Origin: Gammaproteobacteria bacterium
GTDB lineage: Bacteria; Pseudomonadota; Gammaproteobacteria; Arenicellales; Arenicellaceae
Length of the DNA stretch: 34,174 nt
Reading direction: 5' to 3'
Assembly (NCBI GenBank): GCA_022447525.1
Contig: JAKVBA010000015.1
Span: 1-34,174, forward strand
The notes below the pieces were generated by a model. The model was not told where the DNA came from. It searched no databases and saw only the letters and a program-made list of their open reading frames with translations. A program made the position numbers and the translations under genes. This document shows positions 14,962 through 23,765 of the stretch, in pieces (position 1 is the first letter of the stretch; each line of letters begins with the position of its first letter).

Positions 14962-16488
14962 CTACACCACTTCTACTTTGATCTTGTCTGCGATTTTAGA
15001 CTTCCATGCCGCAGGGCCAGTGGTGTGTACAGCTTCTCCATTCGTGTCTACCGCAACTGTAACCGGCATATCTTGAATTTCAAATTCATGAATAGCTTCC
15101 ATACCGAGCTCTGGAAAAGCCACCACTTTTGACGATGTAATCGCTTTTGAAACTAGGTAGGCAGCGCCACCAACAGCCATTAGATAGGCTGATTTGTATT
15201 TCGCAATCGACTCCACAGTGGCTGCGCCTCTCTCTGCCTTACCAACCATTCCCATCAAACCAGTTTGCTCGAGCATCATGTCGGTAAATTTATCCATTCT
15301 AGTCGCTGTCGTCGGACCTGCAGGGCCAACCGCTTCATCTCGCACAGCGTCGACTGGTCCAACGTAGTAAATGAATCTTCCATTAAAATCTACGCCTTCG
15401 GGCAAACCCTCTCCACTCTCAAGCAATGTTTGTATTTTCTTGTGAGCGGCATCTCTACCTGTCAGTAATTTTCCCGATAGCAATAGTGTTTCCCCTGGCT
15501 TCCACTCCAACATATCCTCTTTGGTGACTGTATCTAGATTCACTTTGCGGGTGCTTGGGCCAACATCCCAAGTGATTTCAGGCCAATCGCTTAGTTTTGG
15601 CGGAGTTTGCAATGCGGGACCACTGCCATTCAAAACAAAATGTGCATGACGAGTAGCTGCACAGTTTGGAATCATAGTAACGGGCTTTGAGGCCGCGTGC
15701 GTTGGATAGTCTTTTATTTTGACATCTAGAACTGTGGTTAGCCCGCCCAAACCTTGAGCACCTATACCCAGCTGATTCACGCTCTCGAACAGCTCAAGAC
15801 GCAACTCCTCCAATCTACTATTTGGACCACGCTTTATTAACTCGTGGATATCAATTGGTTCCATCAACACCTCTTTGGCGAGCACGGCCGATTTTTCTGC
15901 GGTGCCACCAACGCCTATACCGAGCATTCCTGGCGGGCACCAACCTGCCCCCATAGTTGGCACGGTCTTCAATACCCAATCGACCAGTGAATCACTGGGG
16001 TTAAGCATGACCATCTTTGATTTATTTTCAGAACCACCACCTTTCGCCGCAACATCAATTTCTAAGGTATCGCCCTCAACCACCTCGTAATGAATCACCG
16101 CTGGCGTATTGTCCTTGGTATTTTTGCGAGCACCAAGGGGGTCATCTAATATTGACGCCCGTAACACGTTATCCGGGTGTAAATAAGCTCGCCTGACGCC
16201 TTCATTAATCATGTCGGACAATGAAAGCTCCGCGTCCCATGTAATATCCATACCAACCTTAGCGAAAACAGTCACAATGCCGGTATCTTGGCAAATAGGC
16301 CTACGCCCTTCAGCACACATTCTCGAGTTAATTAAAATTTGCGCCATTGCGTCTTTGGCGGCTTGGGACTCCTCTCGTTGATATGCTTCATGCATCGCAT
16401 CGACGAAGTCTTTGGGGTGATAGTAAGAAATAAACTGCAACGCGTCGGCGACGCTTGCAATCACATCATCTTGTTTAATTGTGCTCAT
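14962..16488 (-). CDS. Class I (Fe-S) fumarate hydratase
   Basis: The 508-residue enzyme interconverts fumarate and L-malate in the TCA cycle. Both class I halves are present in one chain. Three cysteines fit the 4Fe-4S ligands: C66 in PICQDTG, C184 in GWCPPGMLG and C276 in PNCAATRH. Their spacing (118 and 92 residues) nearly equals that of C105, C224 and C318 in E. coli FumA. The C-terminal part has GPAGPTTATRMDKF and AVDTNGEAVHTTGPAAW. Being oxygen-sensitive, it may need protection from oxidation. It heads a leftward set with the four-helix protein, the hydroxylase and two rhodaneses. A minus-strand TATAAT at 16515-16510 is a plausible -10 box without a good -35. Confidence 0.94.
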   Translation of the reverse strand: MSTIKQDDVIASVADALQFISYYHPKDFVDAMHEAYQREESQAAKDAMAQILINSRMCAEGRRPICQDTGIVTVFAKVGMDITWDAELSLSDMINEGVRRAYLHPDNVLRASILDDPLGARKNTKDNTPAVIHYEVVEGDTLEIDVAAKGGGSENKSKMVMLNPSDSLVDWVLKTVPTMGAGWCPPGMLGIGVGGTAEKSAVLAKEVLMEPIDIHELIKRGPNSRLEELRLELFESVNQLGIGAQGLGGLTTVLDVKIKDYPTHAASKPVTMIPNCAATRHAHFVLNGSGPALQTPPKLSDWPEITWDVGPSTRKVNLDTVTKEDMLEWKPGETLLLSGKLLTGRDAAHKKIQTLLESGEGLPEGVDFNGRFIYYVGPVDAVRDEAVGPAGPTTATRMDKFTDMMLEQTGLMGMVGKAERGAATVESIAKYKSAYLMAVGGAAYLVSKAITSSKVVAFPELGMEAIHEFEIQDMPVTVAVDTNGEAVHTTGPAAWKSKIADKIKVEVV

Positions 16489-16713
16489 AGCATGGGCTAA
16501 AAATTGACTATTATAGAGGCCCAGATTCTAGCAAATTTCTCAGCAAAACTGGGCACTCTGGCACCTTGATAAGACCAAAGTCGAAAATTACACTCAGTTT
16601 GTAATGTAAAGCTCTGATTTTTAAATATTTTGCGATACAATAGCGGGCTGTTTGGCTTAAAAATAAGCGAGAACACTTTCCGCTTATTACTGATTTATCG
16701 ACTTATTCAACCA

Positions 16714-18438
16714 ATGCGCACTAGCAACTTTTTACTTTCGACCCTCAAAGAAACGCCTGCCGATGCTGAGATTATTAGCCATCAGCTCATGCTGCGCGCT
16801 GGCATGATCAGGAAAGTTGCAGCAGGAATCTATAATTGGTTACCGCTAGGGCTTCGAGTGTTGCGAAAAGTAGAAAACGTTGTTCGCCAGGAGATGAATC
16901 AAGCTGGCGCGCAAGAATTACTAATGCCTTCAGTTCAACCAGCGGAACTATGGCAGCAGTCCGGCAGATGGGAACTCTACGGCGGAGAGCTCCTGCGTAT
17001 CAAAGACAGACACAGCAGAGACTTTGCATACGGACCAACTCATGAAGAAGTAATCACTTCATTGATGAGTAATGAAATTCGGAGCTACAAGCAGCTGCCA
17101 ATTAATTTTTATCAAATTCAAACGAAATTTAGAGACGAAAGGCGCCCTCGTTTTGGCGTAATGCGGGCTCGAGAATTCGTTATGAAAGATGCCTACTCTT
17201 TTCATCTTAGCAGTGAGAGCCTGCAAGAAACCTACGACGTAATGTATCAAACCTACAGCAATATTTTCAGTCGCTTGGGCTTGGGATATAGAGCTGTAGA
17301 AGCCGACACCGGCAGCATTGGCGGTAACGCATCACACGAGTTTCATGTGCTTGCTGATTCCGGCGAAGATGCCATCGCGGTTTGCGACAAATACCAATAC
17401 GCAGCCAACGTAGAGCTCGCGGAAGCTCTAGCAATCGGTGGTGAGAGACCAGCTGCAACAGAAAATCAGAACAGAGTTAAAACACCAAACCAAAAAACAA
17501 TCGAAGCCGTCGCCGACTTTTTGAAAATAGATGCGACCAGAACAGTAAAGACTTTGCTGGTAAAAGGCACAGAAGAGCCTATAGTCGCTTTGGTGCTTCG
17601 TGGGGATCACGAGTTAAACGAAATCAAAGCAGAGAAACATCCCCTGGTTCAAAGTCCTCTTGTTTGGGCAACTGATGATGAAATTAAAGCAACGGCAGGC
17701 TGTGGAGCCGGATCTATTGGCGTTGTTGAACTCGACATCCCTGTGGTTGCTGATCGATCAGCGGCCAACCTTGCTGACTTTGTCTGCGGAGCCAATGAGG
17801 ATGACGTCCACTTCACAGGTGTAAATTGGGGTCGCGATTGCCCAGAACCAGATGTATTCGATTTGCGGTCTGTTCAGGCCGGAGATGTCTGTGCCAGAGC
17901 ATCAAGCCACCAAGAAGAAGACCTTTTGAGTATTACTCGAGGCGTCGAAGTTGGGCATATTTTTCAATTGGGCACAAAATATAGCGAAGCCATGAACGCT
18001 ACATGCTTGGATAAAAACGGCAAGGCCGCAGTCATGCCGATGGGCTGCTATGGAATCGGAGTATCAAGAATCGTGGCAGCAGCAATAGAGCAAAACCATG
18101 ATGACAGAGGTATCATTTGGCCAGGCTCAATGGCTCCATTCCAACTCGTGATCACACCGATTGGTTATCATAAATCTGAGCAAGTAAAGGCGGTCTGCGA
18201 CCAACTCCATGATGAACTGAGTAATTCTGGCATTGAAGTATTGTTGGATGACCGAAATGAACGACCCGGAATCATGTTTGCGGATTCGGACTTGATCGGA
18301 ATTCCACATCGCGTCGTCATAGGTGAAAAGAGTTTAAAAAACAGTCAGGTTGAGTACAAACGTAGAGGAGCCGAGTCTGCGCAAGACCTACCTATCGACA
18401 ACCTTCTAGACACACTTCTGGATAAAATAGCGAATTAG
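16714..18438 (+). CDS. proS: Proline--tRNA ligase
   Basis: The 574-residue class II synthetase charges tRNA-Pro and has the bacterial architecture with an inserted editing domain. From the ATG at 16714 it begins [20 protein letters not shown], nearly the E. coli N-terminus, so the longer frame to 16630 was rejected. The [20 protein letters not shown] segment is class II motif 2. The YbaK-like INS editing domain spans about residues 220-400 and includes TVKTLLVKG and [11 protein letters not shown]. Motif 3 is [17 protein letters not shown], and the anticodon-binding domain follows. A TACAAT at 16636-16641 is a possible -10 box. It stands alone, followed 26 bp on by the transglycosylase gene. 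Confidence 0.97.
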   Translation: MRTSNFLLSTLKETPADAEIISHQLMLRAGMIRKVAAGIYNWLPLGLRVLRKVENVVRQEMNQAGAQELLMPSVQPAELWQQSGRWELYGGELLRIKDRHSRDFAYGPTHEEVITSLMSNEIRSYKQLPINFYQIQTKFRDERRPRFGVMRAREFVMKDAYSFHLSSESLQETYDVMYQTYSNIFSRLGLGYRAVEADTGSIGGNASHEFHVLADSGEDAIAVCDKYQYAANVELAEALAIGGERPAATENQNRVKTPNQKTIEAVADFLKIDATRTVKTLLVKGTEEPIVALVLRGDHELNEIKAEKHPLVQSPLVWATDDEIKATAGCGAGSIGVVELDIPVVADRSAANLADFVCGANEDDVHFTGVNWGRDCPEPDVFDLRSVQAGDVCARASSHQEEDLLSITRGVEVGHIFQLGTKYSEAMNATCLDKNGKAAVMPMGCYGIGVSRIVAAAIEQNHDDRGIIWPGSMAPFQLVITPIGYHKSEQVKAVCDQLHDELSNSGIEVLLDDRNERPGIMFADSDLIGIPHRVVIGEKSLKNSQVEYKRRGAESAQDLPIDNLLDTLLDKIAN

Positions 18439-18464
18439 TAACATTTCAGCTTAATTTTGGGTAT

Positions 18465-19151
18465 ATGGGTACTTTAAGCAACAATTTACTTATCAATTTA
18501 ATCGCCGGATCTATTGTATTGATAGTCTCGACATCCTTTCCTGCCTATGCGAAAAAGGTCAAAAAGCTAACTGATCCAGCTCTCGTTCAAGCTCTACATC
18601 AGGAAACCTACGACACTCAAACCAAAGTGACCGATATGGATCTGCTGATATGGTTATCCGCCATGTCGTCAAAACTTGAACGTCGAATACCCAATGCCTT
18701 TTATCGCATTCGTTTACTGAGTGCAATTTACAGGGAGAGTAGAGCTGAAGGTTTGGATCCACAGTTAGTTCTGGCCCTTATTGAAGTTGAAAGCAATTTC
18801 GACAGAAATGCGCTATCTCATGCCGGAGCCCAAGGACTCATGCAAGTTATGCCGTTTTGGAAAAACGAAATCGGCAGCCCCGAGGACGATTTATATAACC
18901 CTCTTACTAGCCTTCGATACGGCTGCCGAATCCTTAGACACTATCTAGATCGGTACCCGAATGCTATCGAAGCACTCGCTGCCTACAATGGCTCGCATGG
19001 CAGGACCGTATATCCAGACAAAGTACTTGGTAGGCTGGACAAGCACTGGAGGTTTAAAAACGACCAATATGCTTCCCAGAGCGCATTCAATTCAAAACTC
19101 GCTAGCAGTGATGCACCCGCCGAAGCCGATGATCGCTGGATATTAAACTAA
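18465..19151 (+). CDS. Lytic transglycosylase (SLT domain), secreted
   Basis: The 228-residue protein cleaves peptidoglycan glycan strands in the periplasm. A signal peptide occupies about residues 1-29 (hydrophobic core then FPAYA). The SLT domain follows: ALIEVESNFDRNALS with catalytic E109, GAQGLMQVMP (121-130), LYNPLTSLRYGCRIL, and ALAAYNGSHG near 171. No LysM or PGRP domain is present, so this is a minimal enzyme of the Slt/EmtA-like type. The tail after about 200 is low-complexity. A 16-bp palindrome follows its stop codon. It converges with the YihY-family gene. Confidence 0.92.
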   Translation: MGTLSNNLLINLIAGSIVLIVSTSFPAYAKKVKKLTDPALVQALHQETYDTQTKVTDMDLLIWLSAMSSKLERRIPNAFYRIRLLSAIYRESRAEGLDPQLVLALIEVESNFDRNALSHAGAQGLMQVMPFWKNEIGSPEDDLYNPLTSLRYGCRILRHYLDRYPNAIEALAAYNGSHGRTVYPDKVLGRLDKHWRFKNDQYASQSAFNSKLASSDAPAEADDRWILN

Positions 19152-19155
19152 CGTG

Positions 19156-19171
19156 ACAGAACTAGTTCTGT
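19156..19171. repeat. Perfect 16-bp palindrome just after the transglycosylase stop
   Basis: ACAGAACTAGTTCTGT reads the same on both strands and begins 5 bp after the TAA of the transglycosylase gene. As RNA it would form a 6-bp stem with a CUAG loop, but no T tract follows, so it is a poor intrinsic terminator. It could instead be an mRNA-stabilising hairpin or a protein-binding site. No second copy was noticed in the window. Confidence 0.75.
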
Positions 19172-19235
19172 GGCTAGCGACGGCACATGCAAGCCCAGAT
19201 CTGATCTTTACAGACAAGCCAGAGCACCCAAAAAC

Positions 19236-20177
19236 CTATTTAGAGGGTGACTTCGAAATCCTTTCGGTCACCTCCTCACCACCAGGCTCCAGATCTTCAT
19301 TCTCATCTGCCGAGCTAGCAAGCTTATCCAATAGAGTATTCTGGAGTAGCTTCTTCTGCTGTAAGACCGCGACCACTTCGGCACCAAAAAGCGCCACCAC
19401 CCAGGACAGATAGACCCAGATCAAAAAAACCGGCAAGGTCGACAACGCCCCATATACCGCCTTGTAATTGGCATAGTTAGCTATGTAATAGCGAAAGCCT
19501 GATTTGGTTAATTCAAATAGACAAACAGCAACGAGCGCACCTACCATCGCATGAACTAGACTTACTCGAACATTAGGCATGATCAAGTAAAGCAGCATGA
19601 ATGCAAGCATCTCCAATAGAAAAGGAAGCATCAGCACTCCAAAGGAGTTCACTTGTTGAGCATAGCCATCTACCGCTCCTGCTGCCAGAGCCAATAGATA
19701 CGCAGAAATTGTTAGGCTTGCACCCATCATTATCGGCCCTAAAGAAACCAGAGCCCAATATATAGTTAGCCTTGATGTCATGGTTCGTCCCTTATCGATT
19801 CTCCAAATATCATTAAAAGAAGATTCTATATTTGCCAGCAACAACAATGCAGTCAGCAAAAAAGAGAGAAGACCCAAAATTGTCAAACTACCCATCTGAT
19901 CGGTGAATTGGTCAAGGTAAGAACGAACCTCATCTCCCGCTGCGGGCACCAAAAATTTATAAATAAAATCTTCTAAAGAGTTCCCAAGCTGTTCCGTTCC
20001 AGCGAATAACGAAAACATTGATAAGGCTATCGCCATCATTGGCGCAAGAGCTAATAGTGAGCTAAACGCCAAGGCTGCAGCATGCCTCGGAAGTCGATCA
20101 GACCTAAAGCGAGCGATAACTGCCAGCGGTATATCAAACAATTGAATTAGAGTTCTCTTTAGCGAATAATCTGCCAT
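19236..20177 (-). CDS. YihY/BrkB-family inner membrane protein
   Basis: The 313-residue protein has about six hydrophobic helices. The family's N-terminal RHAAALAFSSLLALAPMMAIALSM segment is visible, as is NIESSFNDIWRIDKGRT between helices and LPVFLIWVYLSWVVALFGAEVVAVL near the end. A short acidic, hydrophilic tail (DENEDLEPGGEE) follows. The YihY group was once called ribonuclease BN in error, and its function is unknown. The frame starts with a TTG at 20183; the ATG at 20177 is preferred. It diverges from the ArsC-like gene with a gap of about 20 bp, so their control regions must overlap or lie inside genes. Confidence 0.9.
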   Translation of the reverse strand: MADYSLKRTLIQLFDIPLAVIARFRSDRLPRHAAALAFSSLLALAPMMAIALSMFSLFAGTEQLGNSLEDFIYKFLVPAAGDEVRSYLDQFTDQMGSLTILGLLSFLLTALLLLANIESSFNDIWRIDKGRTMTSRLTIYWALVSLGPIMMGASLTISAYLLALAAGAVDGYAQQVNSFGVLMLPFLLEMLAFMLLYLIMPNVRVSLVHAMVGALVAVCLFELTKSGFRYYIANYANYKAVYGALSTLPVFLIWVYLSWVVALFGAEVVAVLQQKKLLQNTLLDKLASSADENEDLEPGGEEVTERISKSPSK

Positions 20178-20200
20178 AAACAAATTAACTTACTTAAATC

Positions 20201-20551
20201 ATGGATATCATCCTATATCATAACCCAAGGTGTTCGAAGTCGCGCCAAACCTTAGCGCTTATCGAACAAAGAGGCGTTACACCACAGATAATTGAATATT
20301 TGAAAACGCCACCGAGCCATCAACAATTAGATAGTATTCTCCGGGGACTTGAACTCGAACCTCGTCAATTAATGAGGACTAAAGAAGGTGAATATAAAAA
20401 ACTTGGTTTGGATGACGAAAGCTTAAGCCGCGATCAACTCATCAATGCAATGATAAGCAATCCTAAGTTGATCGAGAGGCCTATTCTGGTAGTCGGGGAT
20501 CAAATAGCTGTTGGACGACCGCCAGAAAATGTTCTAGCGATCCTTCCCTAG
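20201..20551 (+). CDS. ArsC/YfgD-family arsenate reductase-like protein
   Basis: The 116-residue thioredoxin-fold protein has the motif HNPRCSKSRQTL with C11, the catalytic cysteine position of the glutaredoxin-linked ArsC family. RPILVVGDQIAVGRPPENVL matches the C-terminal RP...GRP segment of the family. In E. coli the relative YfgD lies beside hda, and here too hda is the adjacent gene, so this is more likely the YfgD-type housekeeping protein than part of an arsenic operon. No arsR, arsB or arsH is near. The stop codon overlaps hda's: the CTAG at 20548-20551 provides TAG on both strands. Confidence 0.9.
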   Translation: MDIILYHNPRCSKSRQTLALIEQRGVTPQIIEYLKTPPSHQQLDSILRGLELEPRQLMRTKEGEYKKLGLDDESLSRDQLINAMISNPKLIERPILVVGDQIAVGRPPENVLAILP

Positions 20552-21255
20552 GATCTTTTTTGCAAGAGTGTTTGCAGGAAGGGTATTGTTATTTTACGTT
20601 TTTCAATTAAAGACGCTCTATCCATATGGTCTAGGAAATCAAATAATTCGTGCGAGTTTCGGCTTAGTCTAGTAACCAAATAATTCAACACATCGTCATT
20701 GACGCTTAATCCTCTGTGTTTGGCGCGCATTTTCAAAGCGTTAAGCCGATCTTCGTCCCCCAACTCAGCAATCGGATAGATAAGTCCACTACCTAAGCGA
20801 CTCACTAAATCATGAATTGTAAAACCGCAAGCTTCTGGACCCTGCTTTGCCGATATAAAAAGAATTCCGCCGGCGTGCTTTATCTGCTCAAAGAGAGTAA
20901 AAAGGGCACGTTCTCTTTTGGTATTTCCAGCCCATGCATCGGCATCGTCCACACAGACTAAACCAGCCACATCAATGACCTCTAACAACTCTGGGACAAT
21001 ATTAGGATCGCTGAGACTCAAAAAATGAGTCGATCGATCTGAGGCTTGGGATGCCCTTGCCGCACTCAAACTTAAATGCGTTTTACCACTTCCTGAAGGT
21101 CCATAAAAAAACACAACTCGATGCTCTTTAGCCAGAGGAAAATCGTGCAAAGCCGCCACTAACTCCTGATTATTACCAATCAGAAAATTATCGAAGCTTT
21201 TTTTGTCATCTCCGGAGATTGGCAAAGCCATTTGATTGTTTTGCGAACTAATCAC
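20548..21255 (-). CDS. hda: DnaA regulatory inactivator Hda
   Basis: The 235-residue AAA+ protein binds the DNA polymerase sliding clamp and stimulates ATP hydrolysis on DnaA after initiation. Walker A is FYGPSGSGKTHLSL (near 50-60), and Walker B is LVCVDDADAWAG. The N-terminus MISSQNNQMALPISGDD contains QMALPI, which resembles the QLxLPL clamp-binding motif of Hda. Because the motif's first Q precedes the internal ATG at 21231, the GTG at 21255 is taken as the start. That GTG overlaps the upstream phosphatidyltransferase stop (GTGA, 4 bp), implying translational coupling. The gene faces the ArsC-like gene tail to tail. Confidence 0.93.
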   Translation of the reverse strand: MISSQNNQMALPISGDDKKSFDNFLIGNNQELVAALHDFPLAKEHRVVFFYGPSGSGKTHLSLSAARASQASDRSTHFLSLSDPNIVPELLEVIDVAGLVCVDDADAWAGNTKRERALFTLFEQIKHAGGILFISAKQGPEACGFTIHDLVSRLGSGLIYPIAELGDEDRLNALKMRAKHRGLSVNDDVLNYLVTRLSRNSHELFDFLDHMDRASLIEKRKITIPFLQTLLQKRS

Positions 21256-21809
21256 TGATTCAAGCCTTCTTCTGATAAACGAGTCGCTTTTACCGCTCCG
21301 ATATAAACATAAGCCAGTCCACTCAAAATTCCGGCAATAGCCACTAATACTCCTGTAAAAGAGATCAGTCCGCTTAAATTCACCCCAATACTCAAGGTAA
21401 CCAATACAAGCAATACATAGAAAATTTGCAACACGGTGTTTAGCTTAGAGATCATTAGCGGGCGCATTTCCATGGTAGAAAAAAAGACAACCATCAGAAG
21501 ATTCCCACCCACAATCAGAATATCTCTAAACACGACAACCACCATCAACCAAAATGGGATTATTTCCAACAAGGAAAGCATCACATAACTTGTGACCAAC
21601 AAAGCCTTGTCAGCCAAAGGGTCTAAAATTGATCCTAAATAGGTATGAGCGTTGTACTTTTTTGCAATATACCCATCTAAACCGTCTGTTATTCCCGCGA
21701 TTAGAAAAACGGCAAGAGCCCAGCCGTAATGGTGGTCATGAAACAGCACAACTAACCACGGCACCAAACCGATGCGTGCAAGTGTCAATAAATTTGGAAT
21801 ATAGATCAT
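21252..21809 (-). CDS. CDP-alcohol phosphatidyltransferase family protein (PgsA-like)
   Basis: The 185-residue integral membrane enzyme transfers a phosphatidyl group from a CDP-alcohol to an acceptor alcohol. The family signature is complete: DGLDGYIAKKY followed by YLGSILDPLADK, matching DGxxAR-G-x8-D-x3-D except that K replaces R. The start IPNLLTLARIGLVP is that of PgsA and cardiolipin-synthase-like members. The frame stays open to a GTG at 21863, but the ATG at 21809 (MIYIPNLLTLAR) fits the family; a longer form of 203 residues is not excluded. Phosphatidylglycerophosphate synthase is the likely but unproven function. It overlaps hda and diverges from purM. Confidence 0.86.
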   Translation of the reverse strand: MIYIPNLLTLARIGLVPWLVVLFHDHHYGWALAVFLIAGITDGLDGYIAKKYNAHTYLGSILDPLADKALLVTSYVMLSLLEIIPFWLMVVVVFRDILIVGGNLLMVVFFSTMEMRPLMISKLNTVLQIFYVLLVLVTLSIGVNLSGLISFTGVLVAIAGILSGLAYVYIGAVKATRLSEEGLNQ

Positions 21810-21990
21810 AATTAATGGTTTCTGGGCCAAGAGCGGATTATCACTGGCTTTTATTCGATACACAATAGCTAACTAAACAGCTACAATACGCGCAATCTGA
21901 AGCTCCTACTGGATATGTCTTTGACCGCTTTTCCAGCACGTGATGTATACGCAGTAGGTTTGACCTAAAAACTGATCTTGGGACCTTGTT

Positions 21991-23049
21991 GTGTCTGATT
22001 CTAAAAAACAATTAAATGATAAACCAACGTCACTCTCCTACCGCGATGCGGGCGTTGACATTGACGCTGGAGATGCGTTTATCGACGTAATCAAGCCTGT
22101 TGCCAAGCGCACAGAGCGAGAGGGCTGTCTGAGTGGACTTGGTGGTTTTGGCGCCCTTTTTCAAGTACCCAAGAATTATAGAGAACCTATATTGGTATCT
22201 GGGACAGACGGCGTTGGTACAAAACTCAAATTGGCTTTCGATTTAGATAAGCATGACACCATCGGTATTGATTTAGTCGCCATGTGCGTGAATGATGTGT
22301 TAGTTCAAGGTGCCGAGCCACTTTTTTTTCTAGATTACTTCGCCACTGGTAAACTGACACCGAAAGTTGCTGCTCAAGTGGTAGAAGGAATCGGCGAGGG
22401 ATGTGTACAGGCAAATGCCGCGTTAATCGGTGGAGAGACGGCTGAAATGCCAGGAATGTACTCAGATGGTGAGTATGACCTTGCTGGTTTTTGTGTTGGC
22501 GCAGTGGAAAAGTCAGAGATGATTGATGGCAGTAAGGTGAAGGCAGGAGATACCCTCATTGGTCTTGCCTCTACTGGCGCTCATTCAAATGGTTACTCAT
22601 TGATTCGGAAGGTAATAGACACTTACCAAGTTCCACTTGAAACTGAGATTGGTGGAAAGCAGCTTGCGGAGGCGGTTCTAGCTCCAACAAAAATTTACGT
22701 TCGCTCTGTTCTATCCCTAATGAAAGAGGTGGATGTACATGCCCTTGCACATATTACTGGTGGTGGCATTCCTGGAAATTTAAATCGCGTTCTGCCACAA
22801 GGTTGCCATGCCGTTGTTCATGAATCATCGTGGCAATGGCCAGCTCTTTTCACCTGGATGATGGAGCTCGCGAATATTGAACGAGCAGAAATGTATCGTA
22901 CCTTTAACTGCGGTGTGGGAATGATTATTGTTGTGGATTCTGAAGATGCAGATGCCGCCATAGCTCACCTCAACGCAAGTGGAGAAAAAGCATTCATCGT
23001 CGGCGAAATCAAGGATGGCGAATCAGAGCAACAGGTCAGGATCGTCTAA
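21991..23049 (+). CDS. purM: Phosphoribosylformylglycinamidine cyclo-ligase
   Basis: This 352-residue enzyme makes AIR, the fifth step of purine biosynthesis. It starts at a GTG ([27 protein letters not shown]), with SYRDAGVDI being the typical PurM opening. Later motifs are [41 protein letters not shown] and [13 protein letters not shown]. The length agrees with E. coli PurM (345). It is separated by 12 bp from the ATG of the purN region downstream, the usual purMN order, and by 181 bp from the divergent phosphatidyltransferase start. I saw no recognisable PurR operator or riboswitch in the intervening sequence. Confidence 0.97.
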   Translation: MSDSKKQLNDKPTSLSYRDAGVDIDAGDAFIDVIKPVAKRTEREGCLSGLGGFGALFQVPKNYREPILVSGTDGVGTKLKLAFDLDKHDTIGIDLVAMCVNDVLVQGAEPLFFLDYFATGKLTPKVAAQVVEGIGEGCVQANAALIGGETAEMPGMYSDGEYDLAGFCVGAVEKSEMIDGSKVKAGDTLIGLASTGAHSNGYSLIRKVIDTYQVPLETEIGGKQLAEAVLAPTKIYVRSVLSLMKEVDVHALAHITGGGIPGNLNRVLPQGCHAVVHESSWQWPALFTWMMELANIERAEMYRTFNCGVGMIIVVDSEDADAAIAHLNASGEKAFIVGEIKDGESEQQVRIV

Positions 23050-23061
23050 CTAGTTTGCTCT

Positions 23062-23724
23062 ATGTGAAAGGTTCCCAGCCGTAAAAAAAAGGCCGTTGTT
23101 TTAATATCTGGCAGTGGCAGCAATCTGCAAGCTTTTATTGACAAAGTTCACTCGGGCTATCTCGACATAGATATCGCTTTAGTGCTGAGTAACGTACCGT
23201 CTGCTTTTGGTTTGCAAAGGGCCGAGGATGCTGGCATCAAGAGCACTTGCATCAATCACAAAGACTTCGACAACAGGCTAGCATTCGATGAGGCTATGAT
23301 AAGACGGATAGACTTCGTCAAACCAGATATAGTGATCTTAGCTGGGTTCATGCGGATTCTAACTAGTCAATTCGTCAATCACTATGCGAATCGCTTAATC
23401 AATATTCATCCGTCACTATTACCAAAATTCACTGGGGTAAATACACATCAAAGAGTTATAGAGGCGCAGGAGAGATGGCACGGCGCCAGTATCCACTTTG
23501 TCATACCAGAATTGGACGCCGGGCCAGTAATATTACAGGGCAGGTTGGAACTGAGGGTAAACGATACTATAGAAACCTTACAACAACGAATCCATAAGAT
23601 TGAACACCAGCTTTACCCCCTTGCTGTCAAATGGTTCTGTGAGGGAAGATTGAGCATTCAAAATAACAAAGTATTACTAGATGGTGAAACTTCGCCACTT
23701 CAGTTGCAAACCTTTGACCTCTGA
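23062..23724 (+). CDS. purN: Phosphoribosylglycinamide formyltransferase, with anomalous start
   Basis: The gene transfers a formyl group from 10-formyltetrahydrofolate to GAR in purine synthesis. In frame from 23068 the product reads KVPSRKKKAVVLISGSGSNLQAF, the conserved first strand and phosphate loop. Catalytic elements follow: NIHPSLLPKF, IHFVIPELDAGPVILQG. The last ATG upstream (23062) is followed at once by TGA (23065-23067), and there is no ATG, GTG or TTG in frame until GTG 23182, which would remove the loop. A GTG at 23064 in another frame reads six codons then TAA; a +1 shift at CCG-T-AAA would join it to the frame. About 218 residues, near E. coli PurN (212). Either the sequence has an error or initiation is unusual. 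It follows purM by 12 bp. Confidence 0.85.
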
Positions 23725-23765
23725 GTTAGCTTAATCATGTCACTAGTATTCAGCGTTAATCTATT

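Noticed and set aside
19153-19413. Plus-strand frame of 86 codons after the transglycosylase
   Set aside because: More than half is antisense to the YihY-family gene, with no ribosome binding site or family resemblance.
20201-20551. Arsenic-resistance operon
   Set aside because: Only an ArsC-fold protein is present, in the position of E. coli YfgD next to hda, with no arsR or transporter.
23083-23090. Length error in the A8 run as the cause of the purN start problem
   Set aside because: Changing the run length does not help: the frame from GTG 23064 stops at TAA (23082) before most of the run, and the third frame has no start codon after TAG 23051.
23182-23724. purN starting at GTG 23182
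   Set aside because: It would remove the first strand and phosphate loop, which are plainly encoded upstream in the same frame.
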